Shown: positions 51,655-60,230 of the stretch, piece after piece
Position numbering within the stretch: position 1 is the stretch's first letter
How the letters are laid out: each line of letters begins with the position of its first letter
Origin: Xylanibacter muris
GTDB taxonomy: Bacteria; Bacteroidota; Bacteroidia; Bacteroidales; Bacteroidaceae
Assembly (NCBI RefSeq): GCF_013166605.1
Contig: NZ_JABKKF010000009.1
Span: forward strand, 1-64,000
Length of the DNA stretch: 64,000 nucleotides
Direction of reading: 5' to 3'
Notes under the pieces: model-generated
Databases searched by the model: none
What the model saw: the letters and a program-made list of their open reading frames with translations, nothing else
What the model was told of the DNA's origin: nothing
Program-made: the position numbers and the translations under genes

Positions 51655-52320
51655 CTACCAGTTTATGGGTGTTGCCCCGTGTTCGGCAAGATAGGCGTTC
51701 GCACGTGAGAAATGATGGTTGCCGAACCATCCGCCGCGGTTGGCCGACAGCGGTGACGGGTGTACGGACTGGAGGATAAGGTGCCTTGAACTGTCGATAA
51801 GTTGTGCCTTCGACCGTGCATAGCCTCCCCATAGAATGAATACCAGGTTGTTTCTTTGTGCGTTCAGTGTGCTTATTACCGCATCTGTAAACTGTTCCCA
51901 TCCCTTGCGTTGGTGTGATGCGGCCTGACGTGCACGTACGGTGAGGGTGGCATTGAGCAACAGGACGCCTTGCTCAGCCCATCGTGTGAGATTGCCGCTT
52001 TGCGGCATCGGAGAGCCTAAGTCGGCCTCTATTTCCTTGAAGATGTTGATAAGTGACGGTGGAAACTGTACTCCGTCACATACAGAGAAACTCAATCCGT
52101 GGGCCTGTCCCGGTTCGTGATACGGGTCTTGTCCGATGATGACTACCTTCACTTTGTCGAAAGGACAAAGGTTGAAGGCATTGAAAATGAGGTTGCCGGG
52201 AGGATAGCAAGTGTATCGGCTGTATTCGGAACGCACGAAACTTGTGAGGTCGGCGAAGTACTGCTTGTTGAACTCATCGTGTAAAAGCTCTTTCCATGAC
52301 TGTTCTATTTTTACATCCAT
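51655..52320 (-). CDS. ung: uracil-DNA glycosylase (family 1)
   Basis: Excises uracil from DNA to start base-excision repair. The 221 residues have the usual length. Motif A is GQDPYH with the water-activating Asp65, followed by the uracil-binding LLLNATLTV region. The DNA-intercalation loop is HPSPLSA, with His187. It lies downstream of gyrB on the same strand, separated by a hairpin that probably terminates gyrB. Confidence 0.96.
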   Translation of the reverse strand: MDVKIEQSWKELLHDEFNKQYFADLTSFVRSEYSRYTCYPPGNLIFNAFNLCPFDKVKVVIIGQDPYHEPGQAHGLSFSVCDGVQFPPSLINIFKEIEADLGSPMPQSGNLTRWAEQGVLLLNATLTVRARQAASHQRKGWEQFTDAVISTLNAQRNNLVFILWGGYARSKAQLIDSSRHLILQSVHPSPLSANRGGWFGNHHFSRANAYLAEHGATPINW

Positions 52321-52386
52321 CTTTTTTATGCCGTTTTTTATGATGTTATGGAAAACAAACCCCTGTATGTCGCGGTCTGTAAGGAA

Positions 52387-52427
52387 AACAGGCGGACCAT
52401 AAATGCTTTTATATGGTACCGCCTGTG
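52387..52427 (-). terminator. terminator of gyrB
   Basis: ACAGGCGG-A-CCATA pairs with TATGG-TA-CCGCCTGT (about 52388-52401 with 52412-52426) around an A/T loop, with one bulge. It lies 17 nt past the gyrB stop. Confidence 0.65.
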
Positions 52428-52443
52428 ATATTTATTATTGTAA

Positions 52444-54417
52444 TTATGCGTCGATGTTCGCGTATGTGGCGTTCTTCTCGATAAAGTCGCGTCTTGGCTC
52501 CACATCATCGCCCATGAGCATTGAGAAAATCTCATCGGCTGCGGCTGCATTCTCGATGGTGACCTGTTTCAGAAGACGCGTTTCCGGGTTCATGGTTGTC
52601 TCCCAAAGCTGTTCGGGATTCATCTCACCAAGACCTTTATAACGCTGTGTGTGGATGTTTTTGTCGTCTTCGGCACCCTCACCCCATTTGTCGATAAAGG
52701 CCTGTCGCTGCTGCTCTGTATAGCAATACTCCTTGGCTTTGTTCTTGTAGGTGCAGAGATAGAGCGGGGGCGTGGCAATGTAAAGATGTCCTTCCTGGAT
52801 TATTCTCGGCATGAAACGGTAGAAGAGGGTCATTATAAGTGTGTCGATATGTGAGCCGTCGACATCGGCGTCGGTCATGATTATAATCTTGTCGTAACGT
52901 AACTTGTCGATATTTGCTTCCTTGTCGCCTTCGCCTTCCACTCCGAAGCGTACTCCGATACTCTGTATTATATTCATTACGGACTCGCTTTCGAACACCT
53001 TGTGCCACATCACTTTCTCTACGTTGAGAATCTTTCCGCGCAAAGGAAGTATGGCCTGTGTATAGCGGTCGCGACCCTGTTTGGCAGAGCCTCCTGCCGA
53101 GTCTCCCTCGACAAGGAATATCTCACATTCTTTTGGATCTTTGTTCGAGCAGTCTGCAAGTTTGCCGGGAAGCCCTCCTCCGGTCATGGGGTTCTTGCGC
53201 TGCACGCTCTCACGCGCCTTGCGTGCCGCGATGCGTGCGGTGGCTGCAAGGATGACTTTGTCGCAAATCTGCTTTGCTTCCTTAGGATGTTCCTCAAGAT
53301 AATAGGAAAGCGCTTCGCCCACAGCCTGCTGTACGGCTCCGGCAACTTCGCTGTTGCCAAGCTTGGTCTTCGTCTGTCCTTCAAATTGCGGTTCCGCCAC
53401 TTTGATGGATATTACTGCGGTAAGTCCCTCGCGGAAGTCCTCTCCTGTAATTTCTATCTTTGCCTTTTCTATCTGTTTGGATATTGTGGGCTCGTTGTCA
53501 GCATATTTTTTCAGTGTGCGTGTAAGTGCCATCCTGAAACCTACAAGGTGGGTTCCTCCCTCGATTGTGTTGATGTTGTTTACGTAAGAGTGGATGTTCT
53601 CGCTGTAGTCGGTGTTGTACATTACTGCCACTTCGATAGGAATGCCTTGTTTTTCCGTCTTCAGATAGATAACGTCGTCAAACAAGTGTGTACGGTGACG
53701 GTCTATATATCTGACAAACTCCTTCAGTCCTTCGCGGGCGTGGAAAACTTCTTGTCTGGTGTTGCCTTCCTCATCGGGACGCATATCGGTGAGTGTAATC
53801 GTTATGCCTGCATTCAGGTATGCCAACTCACGCATGCGCTTTGCTATGATGTCGTATTTATATTCGGTTGTGGTGAATACCGTGGGATCCGGCCAAAACT
53901 GTTGGCGTGTACCCTGGAGCTGGGTCTCACCCGTAATCTTTACCGGATACAGAGGTTTGCCCTGTTCGTATTCCTGTTGATAAATCTTGCCGTCGCGGAA
54001 GACCTGTGACAGCATGTGCGTGGAAAGTGCATTTACACAACTGACACCCACACCATGAAGTCCACCGCTGACCTTATATGAGCCTTTGTCGAACTTTCCT
54101 CCGGCATGGAGTACGGTCATTACGACTTCGAGGGCTGACTTATGGAGTTTCTTGTGCTCGTCAACGGGTATGCCTCGCCCGTTGTCCTGAACAGTAATTG
54201 AATTATCTTCATTGATTGTAACTTCAATATGGGTGCAATAGCCGGCCATTGCCTCGTCTATGGAGTTGTCTACAGTCTCGTTTACCAAATGGTGTAAACC
54301 TTTTTCACTGATGTCTCCTATATACATTGCCGGACGCTTGCGTACGGCCTCAAGGCCTTCAAGTACCTGGATGTTACTTGCGGAATAATTACTTTCCTTG
54401 GTGATGTCTTCTGCCAT
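52444..54417 (-). CDS. gyrB: DNA gyrase subunit B
   Basis: ATPase subunit of gyrase. The 657 residues contain the GHKL ATPase domain (RPAMYIGD, the Mg2+-binding Asn in NETVDNSIDEA, GRGIPVD, and GGLHGVG near 120), the transducer domain with its QTKTKLGN loop, and the Toprim domain with EGDSAGG and the acidic DADVDG motif. PLRGKILNVEK and the short C-terminal IQRYKGLGEM-type block complete it. The 657-residue length without the 170-residue insert of E. coli GyrB is normal for Bacteroidetes. ParE is less likely given length and motifs, but the two cannot be told apart with certainty by eye. Confidence 0.92.
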   Translation of the reverse strand: MAEDITKESNYSASNIQVLEGLEAVRKRPAMYIGDISEKGLHHLVNETVDNSIDEAMAGYCTHIEVTINEDNSITVQDNGRGIPVDEHKKLHKSALEVVMTVLHAGGKFDKGSYKVSGGLHGVGVSCVNALSTHMLSQVFRDGKIYQQEYEQGKPLYPVKITGETQLQGTRQQFWPDPTVFTTTEYKYDIIAKRMRELAYLNAGITITLTDMRPDEEGNTRQEVFHAREGLKEFVRYIDRHRTHLFDDVIYLKTEKQGIPIEVAVMYNTDYSENIHSYVNNINTIEGGTHLVGFRMALTRTLKKYADNEPTISKQIEKAKIEITGEDFREGLTAVISIKVAEPQFEGQTKTKLGNSEVAGAVQQAVGEALSYYLEEHPKEAKQICDKVILAATARIAARKARESVQRKNPMTGGGLPGKLADCSNKDPKECEIFLVEGDSAGGSAKQGRDRYTQAILPLRGKILNVEKVMWHKVFESESVMNIIQSIGVRFGVEGEGDKEANIDKLRYDKIIIMTDADVDGSHIDTLIMTLFYRFMPRIIQEGHLYIATPPLYLCTYKNKAKEYCYTEQQRQAFIDKWGEGAEDDKNIHTQRYKGLGEMNPEQLWETTMNPETRLLKQVTIENAAAADEIFSMLMGDDVEPRRDFIEKNATYANIDA

Positions 54418-54442
54418 GTTTATATAAAGTATTATTGAAGTG

Positions 54443-54450
54443 CAAAGATA
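54443..54450 (-). promoter_or_regulatory. -7 promoter element for gyrB
   Basis: The minus strand reads TATCTTTG, 26 nt upstream of the gyrB start, in an A/T-rich gap after the rpsT terminator. Confidence 0.6.
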
Positions 54451-54497
54451 CTAAATATTTGCGATATTAAATAATAAAAGATGTGTAAAATAACAAT

Positions 54498-54544
54498 AAA
54501 AACAGATGCCGTGAACATACGTTATGTTCACGGCATCTGTTTTT
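54498..54544 (-). terminator. terminator of rpsT
   Basis: A 22-bp perfect stem (54498-54519 with 54523-54544) has a CGT loop and A/T tails on both sides, 17 nt past the rpsT stop. Confidence 0.92.
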
Positions 54545-54561
54545 ATTGTCGCTATTGGAAA

Positions 54562-54816
54562 TTATCCGAGTTTGTTGATATGCTTTGCAAGGCTTGACTT
54601 CAAGTTCGCTGCCTTGTTCTTATGGATAATGTTTGTTTTTGTCAGTTTGTCAAGCATCTTCTGAACTGAAGGATACATCTTAACTGCTTCTTCTTTGTCT
54701 GTCAGTGCGCGCAATTTACGTACTGCGTTGCGCATTGTCTTTGCATAATACTTGTTGTGCAGAGCTCTTTTCTTGGTCTGACGAATCCTTTTGATGGATG
54801 ATTTGTGGTTTGCCAT
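54562..54816 (-). CDS. rpsT: 30S ribosomal protein S20
   Basis: An 84-residue basic, helical ribosomal protein that binds 16S rRNA. The start [17 protein letters not shown] and the C-terminal helix [15 protein letters not shown] are typical. It is transcribed alone and ends at a strong terminator before gyrB. tRNA-Glu lies upstream on the same strand but with its own terminator-like hairpins between. Confidence 0.97.
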   Translation of the reverse strand: MANHKSSIKRIRQTKKRALHNKYYAKTMRNAVRKLRALTDKEEAVKMYPSVQKMLDKLTKTNIIHKNKAANLKSSLAKHINKLG

Positions 54817-54880
54817 TTTTTAATTAAATGTTTTTTGTTGTTATTAGTTGAGGTCTTATGCCTTTATGGCTGCCTTTTGA

Positions 54881-54962
54881 ATTTTCGTATACTTATATAT
54901 ACGAAAATCTCCGACATCTATCCGCTTGGCTTCAGTTTGAGCCTCGCTGGCGCATCACTGCG
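54881..54962 (-). terminator. hairpins downstream of tRNA-Glu
   Basis: A 10-bp stem ATTTTCGTAT/ATACGAAAAT (54881-54890 with 54899-54908) lies beyond a larger inverted pair TCCGACATC/GATGTCGGA near 54909-54973. Both lie between the 3' end of the tRNA and rpsT. The A/T-rich inner stem is the better terminator candidate. Confidence 0.5.
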
Positions 54963-54980
54963 CGGATGTCGGATTAAATG

Positions 54981-55052
54981 TAGTCCCTAGGAGAGTCGAA
55001 CTCCTCTTTAGAGAATGAAAATCTCTCGTCCTAACCGATAGACGAAGGGACC
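54981..55052 (-). tRNA. tRNA-Glu (TTC anticodon)
   Basis: A 72-nt cloverleaf on the minus strand starts GGTCCCTTCGTC at 55052 and ends GGGACTA at 54981. The anticodon loop is TTTTCAT, with TTC reading Glu codons, and the T arm is AGTTCGACTC. CCA is not encoded. Confidence 0.93.
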
Positions 55053-55071
55053 GTCTTTGTCTTTTGCGCTG

Positions 55072-55102
55072 CAAAGGTACGCCTTTTATTTTTATCTGCA
55101 AA
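55072..55102 (-). promoter_or_regulatory. promoter of tRNA-Glu
   Basis: Minus strand TTTG (55102-55099), 19 nt, TACCTTTG (55079-55072): a full consensus match 20 nt upstream of the tRNA. Confidence 0.85.
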
Positions 55103-55299
55103 ATATTTCATTAAAAAAATGATTGTTTACAGGCTTTTTTTATGAAACAGCGCTTTGTATTTGCTTTTACGGTATTAATTTGACGGTGTATTGAAGTTTT
55201 TGCATCATGGCTTATATCGTGAAAAGGATATGTTGTATTGAGAGTATATGTATTGAGGTTAAAAAAGCGAAAAGCTGCACAGGTAAGTTTCTTTTGCAT

Positions 55300-55307
55300 T
55301 ATATTTG
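55300..55307 (+). promoter_or_regulatory. -7 promoter element for recO
   Basis: TATATTTG ends 12 nt before the ATG at 55320, so the predicted transcript would have a leader of only about 5-8 nt. Confidence 0.55.
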
Positions 55308-55319
55308 CATGTTTTTTAT

Positions 55320-56045
55320 ATGAAGATTAAAACTCAGGCCATAATAATACGTACAGTGAAGTTTGGTGAATCCAAGCTTATTGTGGATGCTTTCACGGAT
55401 GTCGAAGGCAGAATGTCGTTTATCATTCCTTTGCCAAAGTCGGCGAAGGCAAAGTTGAGAAGACAGTTCTTTCAGCCTCTGATGCTTTTGGAGCTTGACT
55501 GTGATATCCGTGAGCGTGCGCGGTTGCAGAAAATAACGGATGCGAGGATATGTTTCCCGTTCGTGTCACTGCCCTTGCAGCCTGTGAAGATGTCGTTGGC
55601 GATGTTTATATCTGAGTTCCTGTGTTATGCCTTACGTGGAGAGCAGGCGAACAATCCGTTGTTCGCGTATGTTTCTGATAGTATAAAATGGCTTGACAGT
55701 GCGGTTGACGGATATGCGAATTTCCATTTGGCGTTTCTCATGCGGCTGTCGCGATTCCTTGGCTTTTACCCTAATCTGGAAGATTATTGTGAAGGTTGCT
55801 GTTTTGATCTTCGTGCCGCGGGCTTCTGCCTGGTTGAGCCTTCACATCATGATTTCCTGTCTCCGTCAGAGGCAGGTAAGATTATTGTTATGATGAGAAT
55901 GGATTTTGGAACGATGCATCTTTATAAAATGTCACGTGCGGAGCGAAACCGTATGGTGGATATAATCATATCCTATTATAGGATTCATATTCCTGATTTT
56001 CCTGAGCTTAAATCTTTGGATGTGTTAAGGGAACTGTTCGTGTGA
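55320..56045 (+). CDS. recO: DNA repair protein RecO
   Basis: Recombination mediator that helps load RecA on gaps with RecR. About 241 residues from the ATG at 55320; a TTG five codons earlier lies within the -7 box. The N-terminal OB fold contains TQAIIIRTVKFGESKLIVDAF-type strands. The helical C-terminal part carries the zinc-like Cys cluster CEGCC...GFC (about 157-172). Length is typical for Bacteroidetes RecO. It converges with the yqeY-ftsZ block across a hairpin. Confidence 0.92.
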   Translation: MKIKTQAIIIRTVKFGESKLIVDAFTDVEGRMSFIIPLPKSAKAKLRRQFFQPLMLLELDCDIRERARLQKITDARICFPFVSLPLQPVKMSLAMFISEFLCYALRGEQANNPLFAYVSDSIKWLDSAVDGYANFHLAFLMRLSRFLGFYPNLEDYCEGCCFDLRAAGFCLVEPSHHDFLSPSEAGKIIVMMRMDFGTMHLYKMSRAERNRMVDIIISYYRIHIPDFPELKSLDVLRELFV

Positions 56046-56057
56046 CAGGCAATAAAA

Positions 56058-56109
56058 ATCCTGCAATACTTCATGTACAGGATTGTCTGCGGATGAAATA
56101 TTGCAGGAT
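56058..56109. terminator. terminator between convergent recO and yqeY
   Basis: A 17-bp stem with one G-T pair (56058-56074 with 56093-56109) enclosing an 18-nt loop lies between the two stops, so it can serve both. Confidence 0.75.
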
Positions 56110-56132
56110 ATGTGCATAGGTATGCCGGCTGC

Positions 56133-56582
56133 TTATGCAAGCAGTCGCTTTACAATGTCGGAGATGGTCTTGCCGTCGGCTTTTCCGGCCAGTTGCTTGC
56201 TTGCAAGTCCCATAACTTTTCCCATGTCTTTCATGCTGTTCGCGCCTGTAAAGGCGATGATTTCTTTTACGGCAACTTCGATTTCTTCCGTGCTCATTTG
56301 TTTTGGAAGATATTCTTCAATAACCTTTACCTGTATAAGTTCCTGGTCTGCGAGGTCCTGACGGTTTTGGCTGATATAAAGATCGGCAGAGTCGTGTCCC
56401 TGTTTGGCCAGTTTCTGAAGTATTTTCATTGCTGCGGAGTCGTCAAGTGTATCGTTGGCTCCGGGAGCGGTTTTTGCTTCTATGAATACTTTTTTGATAT
56501 TTCTCAGTGTTTCAAGTCTTTCCTTGTCCTTGGCTTTCATCGCCGCAATGATGTCTTTGCTTATTTGATCAAATAATGCCAT
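56133..56582 (-). CDS. GatB/YqeY domain-containing protein
   Basis: A 149-residue helical protein that starts MALFDQISKDIIAAMKAKDKERLETLRN and shows KVIEEYLPKQMSTEEIE and MKDMGKVMGLASKQLAGKADGKTI, typical of the YqeY family. The fold matches the tail domain of GatB, but the precise task in tRNA amidation or otherwise is not settled. It lies 23 nt after ftsZ on the same strand, as is common in Bacteroidales. Confidence 0.9.
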   Translation of the reverse strand: MALFDQISKDIIAAMKAKDKERLETLRNIKKVFIEAKTAPGANDTLDDSAAMKILQKLAKQGHDSADLYISQNRQDLADQELIQVKVIEEYLPKQMSTEEIEVAVKEIIAFTGANSMKDMGKVMGLASKQLAGKADGKTISDIVKRLLA

Positions 56583-56605
56583 GATATTGTTTTGTTTTAT
56601 TTTTG

Positions 56606-57940
56606 TTAAGAGAAAAATTTGATTGTTCCCTGTTCCGGTTCTTTGGGAGTGTCGTTTATATCCTGCGCCACATCGTCACCGAAAGCTTGGTTATGTATCT
56701 TCTCCAAGTCCTCACGTGAGCGTTTGTATGTAGGATTTGACTCTACTGCGGATATGATGTTGTCGTTGTCGAGATCTTCCGGGCGGAACAGATATACGTT
56801 GGAGCGTTTTTTATATTTTTTATTGTTGTCTTTGTCGCGGTAATAACATTCGCGGCGGCTCTGACGTTCTGCGTTTTTCTCCTGTTCTTCGGCAAGCCTG
56901 TTTACCTCTTCTTGTGTGTGACGCTTAAGGTGGTTGTTCATTCCGTCTACGCGCTCTATCCCAAATCCTGTGGCAAGTATCGTCACCTTAACCTTTTTGC
57001 CCAGTTCAGGATCGGTTGCGAGTCCCCACTTGATTTCGAAATCGCCTTCGAATCTTGCCATGAAATCATTCACGTCATTCATCTCTTCCATCATAAGGCT
57101 GTCTTTTCCGTCATTCTGACCGCAGAAAGATATGCTGAGAAGAATCTTCTTTGAATTGAACACATCGTTGTCGTTGAGCAAGGGAGAGTTAAGCGCATCG
57201 TCGATAGCTTTTTTCACACGGCCTTCTCCTTCTCCGTACCCTGTGCTCATAATGGCCACGCCACCGTCTTTCAATACGGTTTTGACATCGTTGAAATCGA
57301 GGTTTATAAGGCCGTGAACAGTGATTATTTCCGCAATGCTCTTGGCTGCGACGCTAAGAGTGTCGTCGGCTTTTCCGAAAGCGTCGAGTACGGTGAGGTC
57401 AGGATATATCTCACGCAGGCGTTCATTGTTGATTACCAGAAGGGCATCGACGTGCTTTGACATTTCCTCGACACCGTCAAGAGCCTGGTCGATCTTCCTG
57501 TCGCCTTCGAATCGGAAAGGTATTGTAACTATACCTACCGTCAGTATTCCCATCTCTTTTGAAACTCGGGCTATGACCGGAGCGGCTCCGGTTCCGGTTC
57601 CTCCTCCCATTCCTGCGGTGATGAATGCCATTCTGGTGCCGTCGTTAAGCATGTTTTTTATATCCTCAAGACTTTCCTCTGCCGCTTGGCGTGCCTTGGC
57701 AGGTTTGTTTCCTGCCCCTAATCCTTCGCTTCCGAGTTGCAGGTGTACAGGCACCGGCGAATCGTTGAGCGCCTGGTTGTCGGTATTGCACAGCACGAAA
57801 GTAACGTCATGGATGCCTTCGCGGTACATGTGGTTTACTGCGTTTCCGCCTCCTCCGCCTACACCGATCACTTTTATAATGCTATTCTCTTTGTCCGGAG
57901 TTCCGAAGTCGACGATGTCCGGTATATTATTGTTTGCCAT
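56606..57940 (-). CDS. ftsZ: cell division GTPase FtsZ
   Basis: Tubulin-like GTPase forming the Z ring. The 444 residues show the GTP-binding IGVGGGGGNAVNHM (25-38), the tubulin signature GGGTGTG (112-118), the T7 synergy loop with NLDFNDVKTVL, and SFCGQNDG-type family features. After residue 335 or so comes a long charged linker rich in Arg/Glu/Asn/Lys, ending in a short C-terminal peptide. It follows ftsA by 22 nt. Confidence 0.97.
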   Translation of the reverse strand: MANNNIPDIVDFGTPDKENSIIKVIGVGGGGGNAVNHMYREGIHDVTFVLCNTDNQALNDSPVPVHLQLGSEGLGAGNKPAKARQAAEESLEDIKNMLNDGTRMAFITAGMGGGTGTGAAPVIARVSKEMGILTVGIVTIPFRFEGDRKIDQALDGVEEMSKHVDALLVINNERLREIYPDLTVLDAFGKADDTLSVAAKSIAEIITVHGLINLDFNDVKTVLKDGGVAIMSTGYGEGEGRVKKAIDDALNSPLLNDNDVFNSKKILLSISFCGQNDGKDSLMMEEMNDVNDFMARFEGDFEIKWGLATDPELGKKVKVTILATGFGIERVDGMNNHLKRHTQEEVNRLAEEQEKNAERQSRRECYYRDKDNNKKYKKRSNVYLFRPEDLDNDNIISAVESNPTYKRSREDLEKIHNQAFGDDVAQDINDTPKEPEQGTIKFFS

Positions 57941-57962
57941 ATCTTATCTTTTTATTATTGTT

Positions 57963-59414
57963 TTATTCCTCTTCAACGATTTTCTTTCCCATGTTCTTTA
58001 TCCATCTCAGTCCTTTGTTTATGATGCTGTTTTCTTTGCGTTCCCTTTCTCTCTGGGCTTCGAGTTCAGCTTCTCTTTCACGGGCAATCCTTTCTTCCTC
58101 CTCGCGTTTCCTGCGGATTTCTTCCTCAGCCTGTCGTTTCTGTTCCTCTGTGGGGACTGAACCCGGACGCATTCCGGAAACAGAAGATATCGTACGCCCT
58201 GAATCTGCCGGATGTTGTGTGGAGAACAAGTCACGCTGTCCGTCGGCTTCGTCACTGGCGCAGTTTATCTCGCCTTTGGCGAGAAGTCCGAGAATAGTGT
58301 TCATCATACCGTTCTTTGCGTTTATGTCCTCATTGTTGGAATTTATGGTATGATTGACGAATTTGGCTATTCTTATCTTATCGATATGTGTATGGTTGAT
58401 GAAAGCCTTGTCTATATTCTTCATGTTTGCCCCGCCACCGGTAAGGATAATACCTCCGAGCAGTTTGTCACAATAGGCCTGCGGTATCTGATGCCACGCG
58501 TTTTCTATAATCTCGTCCATGCGTCCTTCCACAATCTCAATGAACTTCCTGCTTTCAACCTGACGCTCTTCGTCTATTGACAGCATAAGGGTATTGTCGA
58601 TATCGTCATTGTTCGTGTAGGCGCTGCCATACTTTATTTTCATTTTCTCCGCATCCTCTTCTTCCATCTGTAATGATGCGATGTCTTTTGTGATATTGCT
58701 GCTTCCCAACGGGATTACTGCAAGTTGCCGCAGTATGTTCTTGCTGTATACGGATACGGTAGTGGTATCGGCTCCTATGTCGATGAGAGCACATCCTGAA
58801 CGTTTCTCCGTTTCGGTAAGGACACTGTCGGCAAGGGCAAGCGGGGCGAGATACATCTCGGCCACATTTATACCTGCTGTCTCGAAACATTTATTCAGAT
58901 TCTTATAGAAAGTCTGGCGTTCAAGTATGTTCAGGAAATTGCCCTCCAAACGTGAGCATTGTATGCCGACAGGATCTAACTGCAACTGAGTGTCGACCCG
59001 ATATTCCTGAGGCGCTACGTCAAGGATTTCCTGATTGGGATATTTCGTACTTCGATTGGAATCCATCAGTTCTATTACCATGTCTTGTGTGACTTTGGTG
59101 TCTACCGGTAATTCTTTGGTTATTGTATTCCTGATACTTCTTATTGACTGTCCGCCCACGCCTACATATACTTGTGCTATTTCTGTTTTAAGCTGGGCTG
59201 TAAGTTTGTTTATTATCGTAGTCAGACACTGTGCGGTTTTGTCGATATTGTAAACCACACCCTTTCTTATTATTGATGTTGCGGCATTGTCTTTGACCGA
59301 CTCCTTTACTACAGCCAAGACGTTGATGCTTCCATCAGAATTCTTCTTTCCTGCTATTCCGGTTATTTTTGACGAACCGAGTTCTATCGCTACTATAAAA
59401 TCCTTTCCTGCCAT
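57963..59414 (-). CDS. ftsA: cell division protein FtsA
   Basis: Actin-like membrane tether of FtsZ. The 483 residues contain the phosphate-1 loop IELGSSKITG (11-20), the 1C/SHS2 domain, DIGADTTT, and the adenosine loop GGIILTGGGA. A Glu/Arg-rich helical stretch of about 50 residues (roughly 415-462) precedes the C-terminal amphipathic helix INKGLRWIKNMGKKI that binds membrane. This extension makes it about 60 residues longer than E. coli FtsA. It lies 9 nt after ftsQ. Confidence 0.95.
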   Translation of the reverse strand: MAGKDFIVAIELGSSKITGIAGKKNSDGSINVLAVVKESVKDNAATSIIRKGVVYNIDKTAQCLTTIINKLTAQLKTEIAQVYVGVGGQSIRSIRNTITKELPVDTKVTQDMVIELMDSNRSTKYPNQEILDVAPQEYRVDTQLQLDPVGIQCSRLEGNFLNILERQTFYKNLNKCFETAGINVAEMYLAPLALADSVLTETEKRSGCALIDIGADTTTVSVYSKNILRQLAVIPLGSSNITKDIASLQMEEEDAEKMKIKYGSAYTNNDDIDNTLMLSIDEERQVESRKFIEIVEGRMDEIIENAWHQIPQAYCDKLLGGIILTGGGANMKNIDKAFINHTHIDKIRIAKFVNHTINSNNEDINAKNGMMNTILGLLAKGEINCASDEADGQRDLFSTQHPADSGRTISSVSGMRPGSVPTEEQKRQAEEEIRRKREEEERIAREREAELEAQRERERKENSIINKGLRWIKNMGKKIVEEE

Positions 59415-59423
59415 GTGCTTATT

Positions 59424-60176
59424 CTATTTATTTTTCTTACATATTATTTGGTTGTCAAACTCTACGCTGATGTATGAATACTTATTCCACCCGACCTTAT
59501 TCAGTCCATATTTGTAGAATTTTTCCATCCGTGTGAGTTTTTTCTTTAAATCAGTGGGTTGGCCTATATATATGATATGGTTTCCGACCCTCGGTATTAT
59601 TTCCATAGATCCGTCCGAAAGTATGTTGACCTGTTCTGTCTGGTTTTGCCAAAATTTATCGCTCACAAGATATTTGCCTACCTTTGTGAGTACTTTCTGA
59701 GCGTATGCCTTACTGATGTGTCCGGTGGCTACAATCATGTTTGCGGTGTATTTGTCGTTTGCCATTATGCCTCCGTGATTGTCAACATAATAGTTGTCTC
59801 CGTTATTGGCGATTACTCTCATTACCGGCATCCTCTGTGTGAGGTTTATGTGTATATGTCCGCTTGAAGTCTTATAGCATACGGCATGGTCTACAAATGG
59901 ACTCTTTCTTAGAAAAGTTTCAATCTCACGGGTATTTATGGCTGTCATCTTCTTGCCGAGAGGATACATCTTGTTTTGTTTTAATATCTTCTTTATCTCT
60001 TCGGCATTGAGAAAACCGTCAACCAGTTCGTCTGTGATGTTTATTCTTACTTGTGAGCATACAGCTTTTTTGTCGTCAGGCTTATTGAAAGCCGTGACGG
60101 CAAAGACCAGATACACTGCAATTGCAATGTTTGTGATTGTGAGCAGTATTCTTTTCCAGTTAAATATCAGTCGCAT
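59424..60176 (-). CDS. ftsQ: cell division protein FtsQ
   Basis: A 250-residue bitopic membrane protein: membrane helix about 9-29, a POTRA-like region (about 40-115, RINITDELVDGFLNAEEI, KSPFVDHAVCYK), then the FtsQ beta domain. The sequence is divergent, as usual for FtsQ in Bacteroidetes; position between murC and ftsA supports the call. It recruits later divisome proteins. Confidence 0.88.
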   Translation of the reverse strand: MRLIFNWKRILLTITNIAIAVYLVFAVTAFNKPDDKKAVCSQVRINITDELVDGFLNAEEIKKILKQNKMYPLGKKMTAINTREIETFLRKSPFVDHAVCYKTSSGHIHINLTQRMPVMRVIANNGDNYYVDNHGGIMANDKYTANMIVATGHISKAYAQKVLTKVGKYLVSDKFWQNQTEQVNILSDGSMEIIPRVGNHIIYIGQPTDLKKKLTRMEKFYKYGLNKVGWNKYSYISVEFDNQIICKKNK

Positions 60177-60230
60177 TCCGCTATTATTGAACTTTATGGT
60201 TGTATGCTGTATGTCTGTCCGTTAATGTGC

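Noticed and set aside
53002..54009. 335-residue open frame opposite gyrB
   Set aside because: Shadow of gyrB, with no start context and no recognisable motif.
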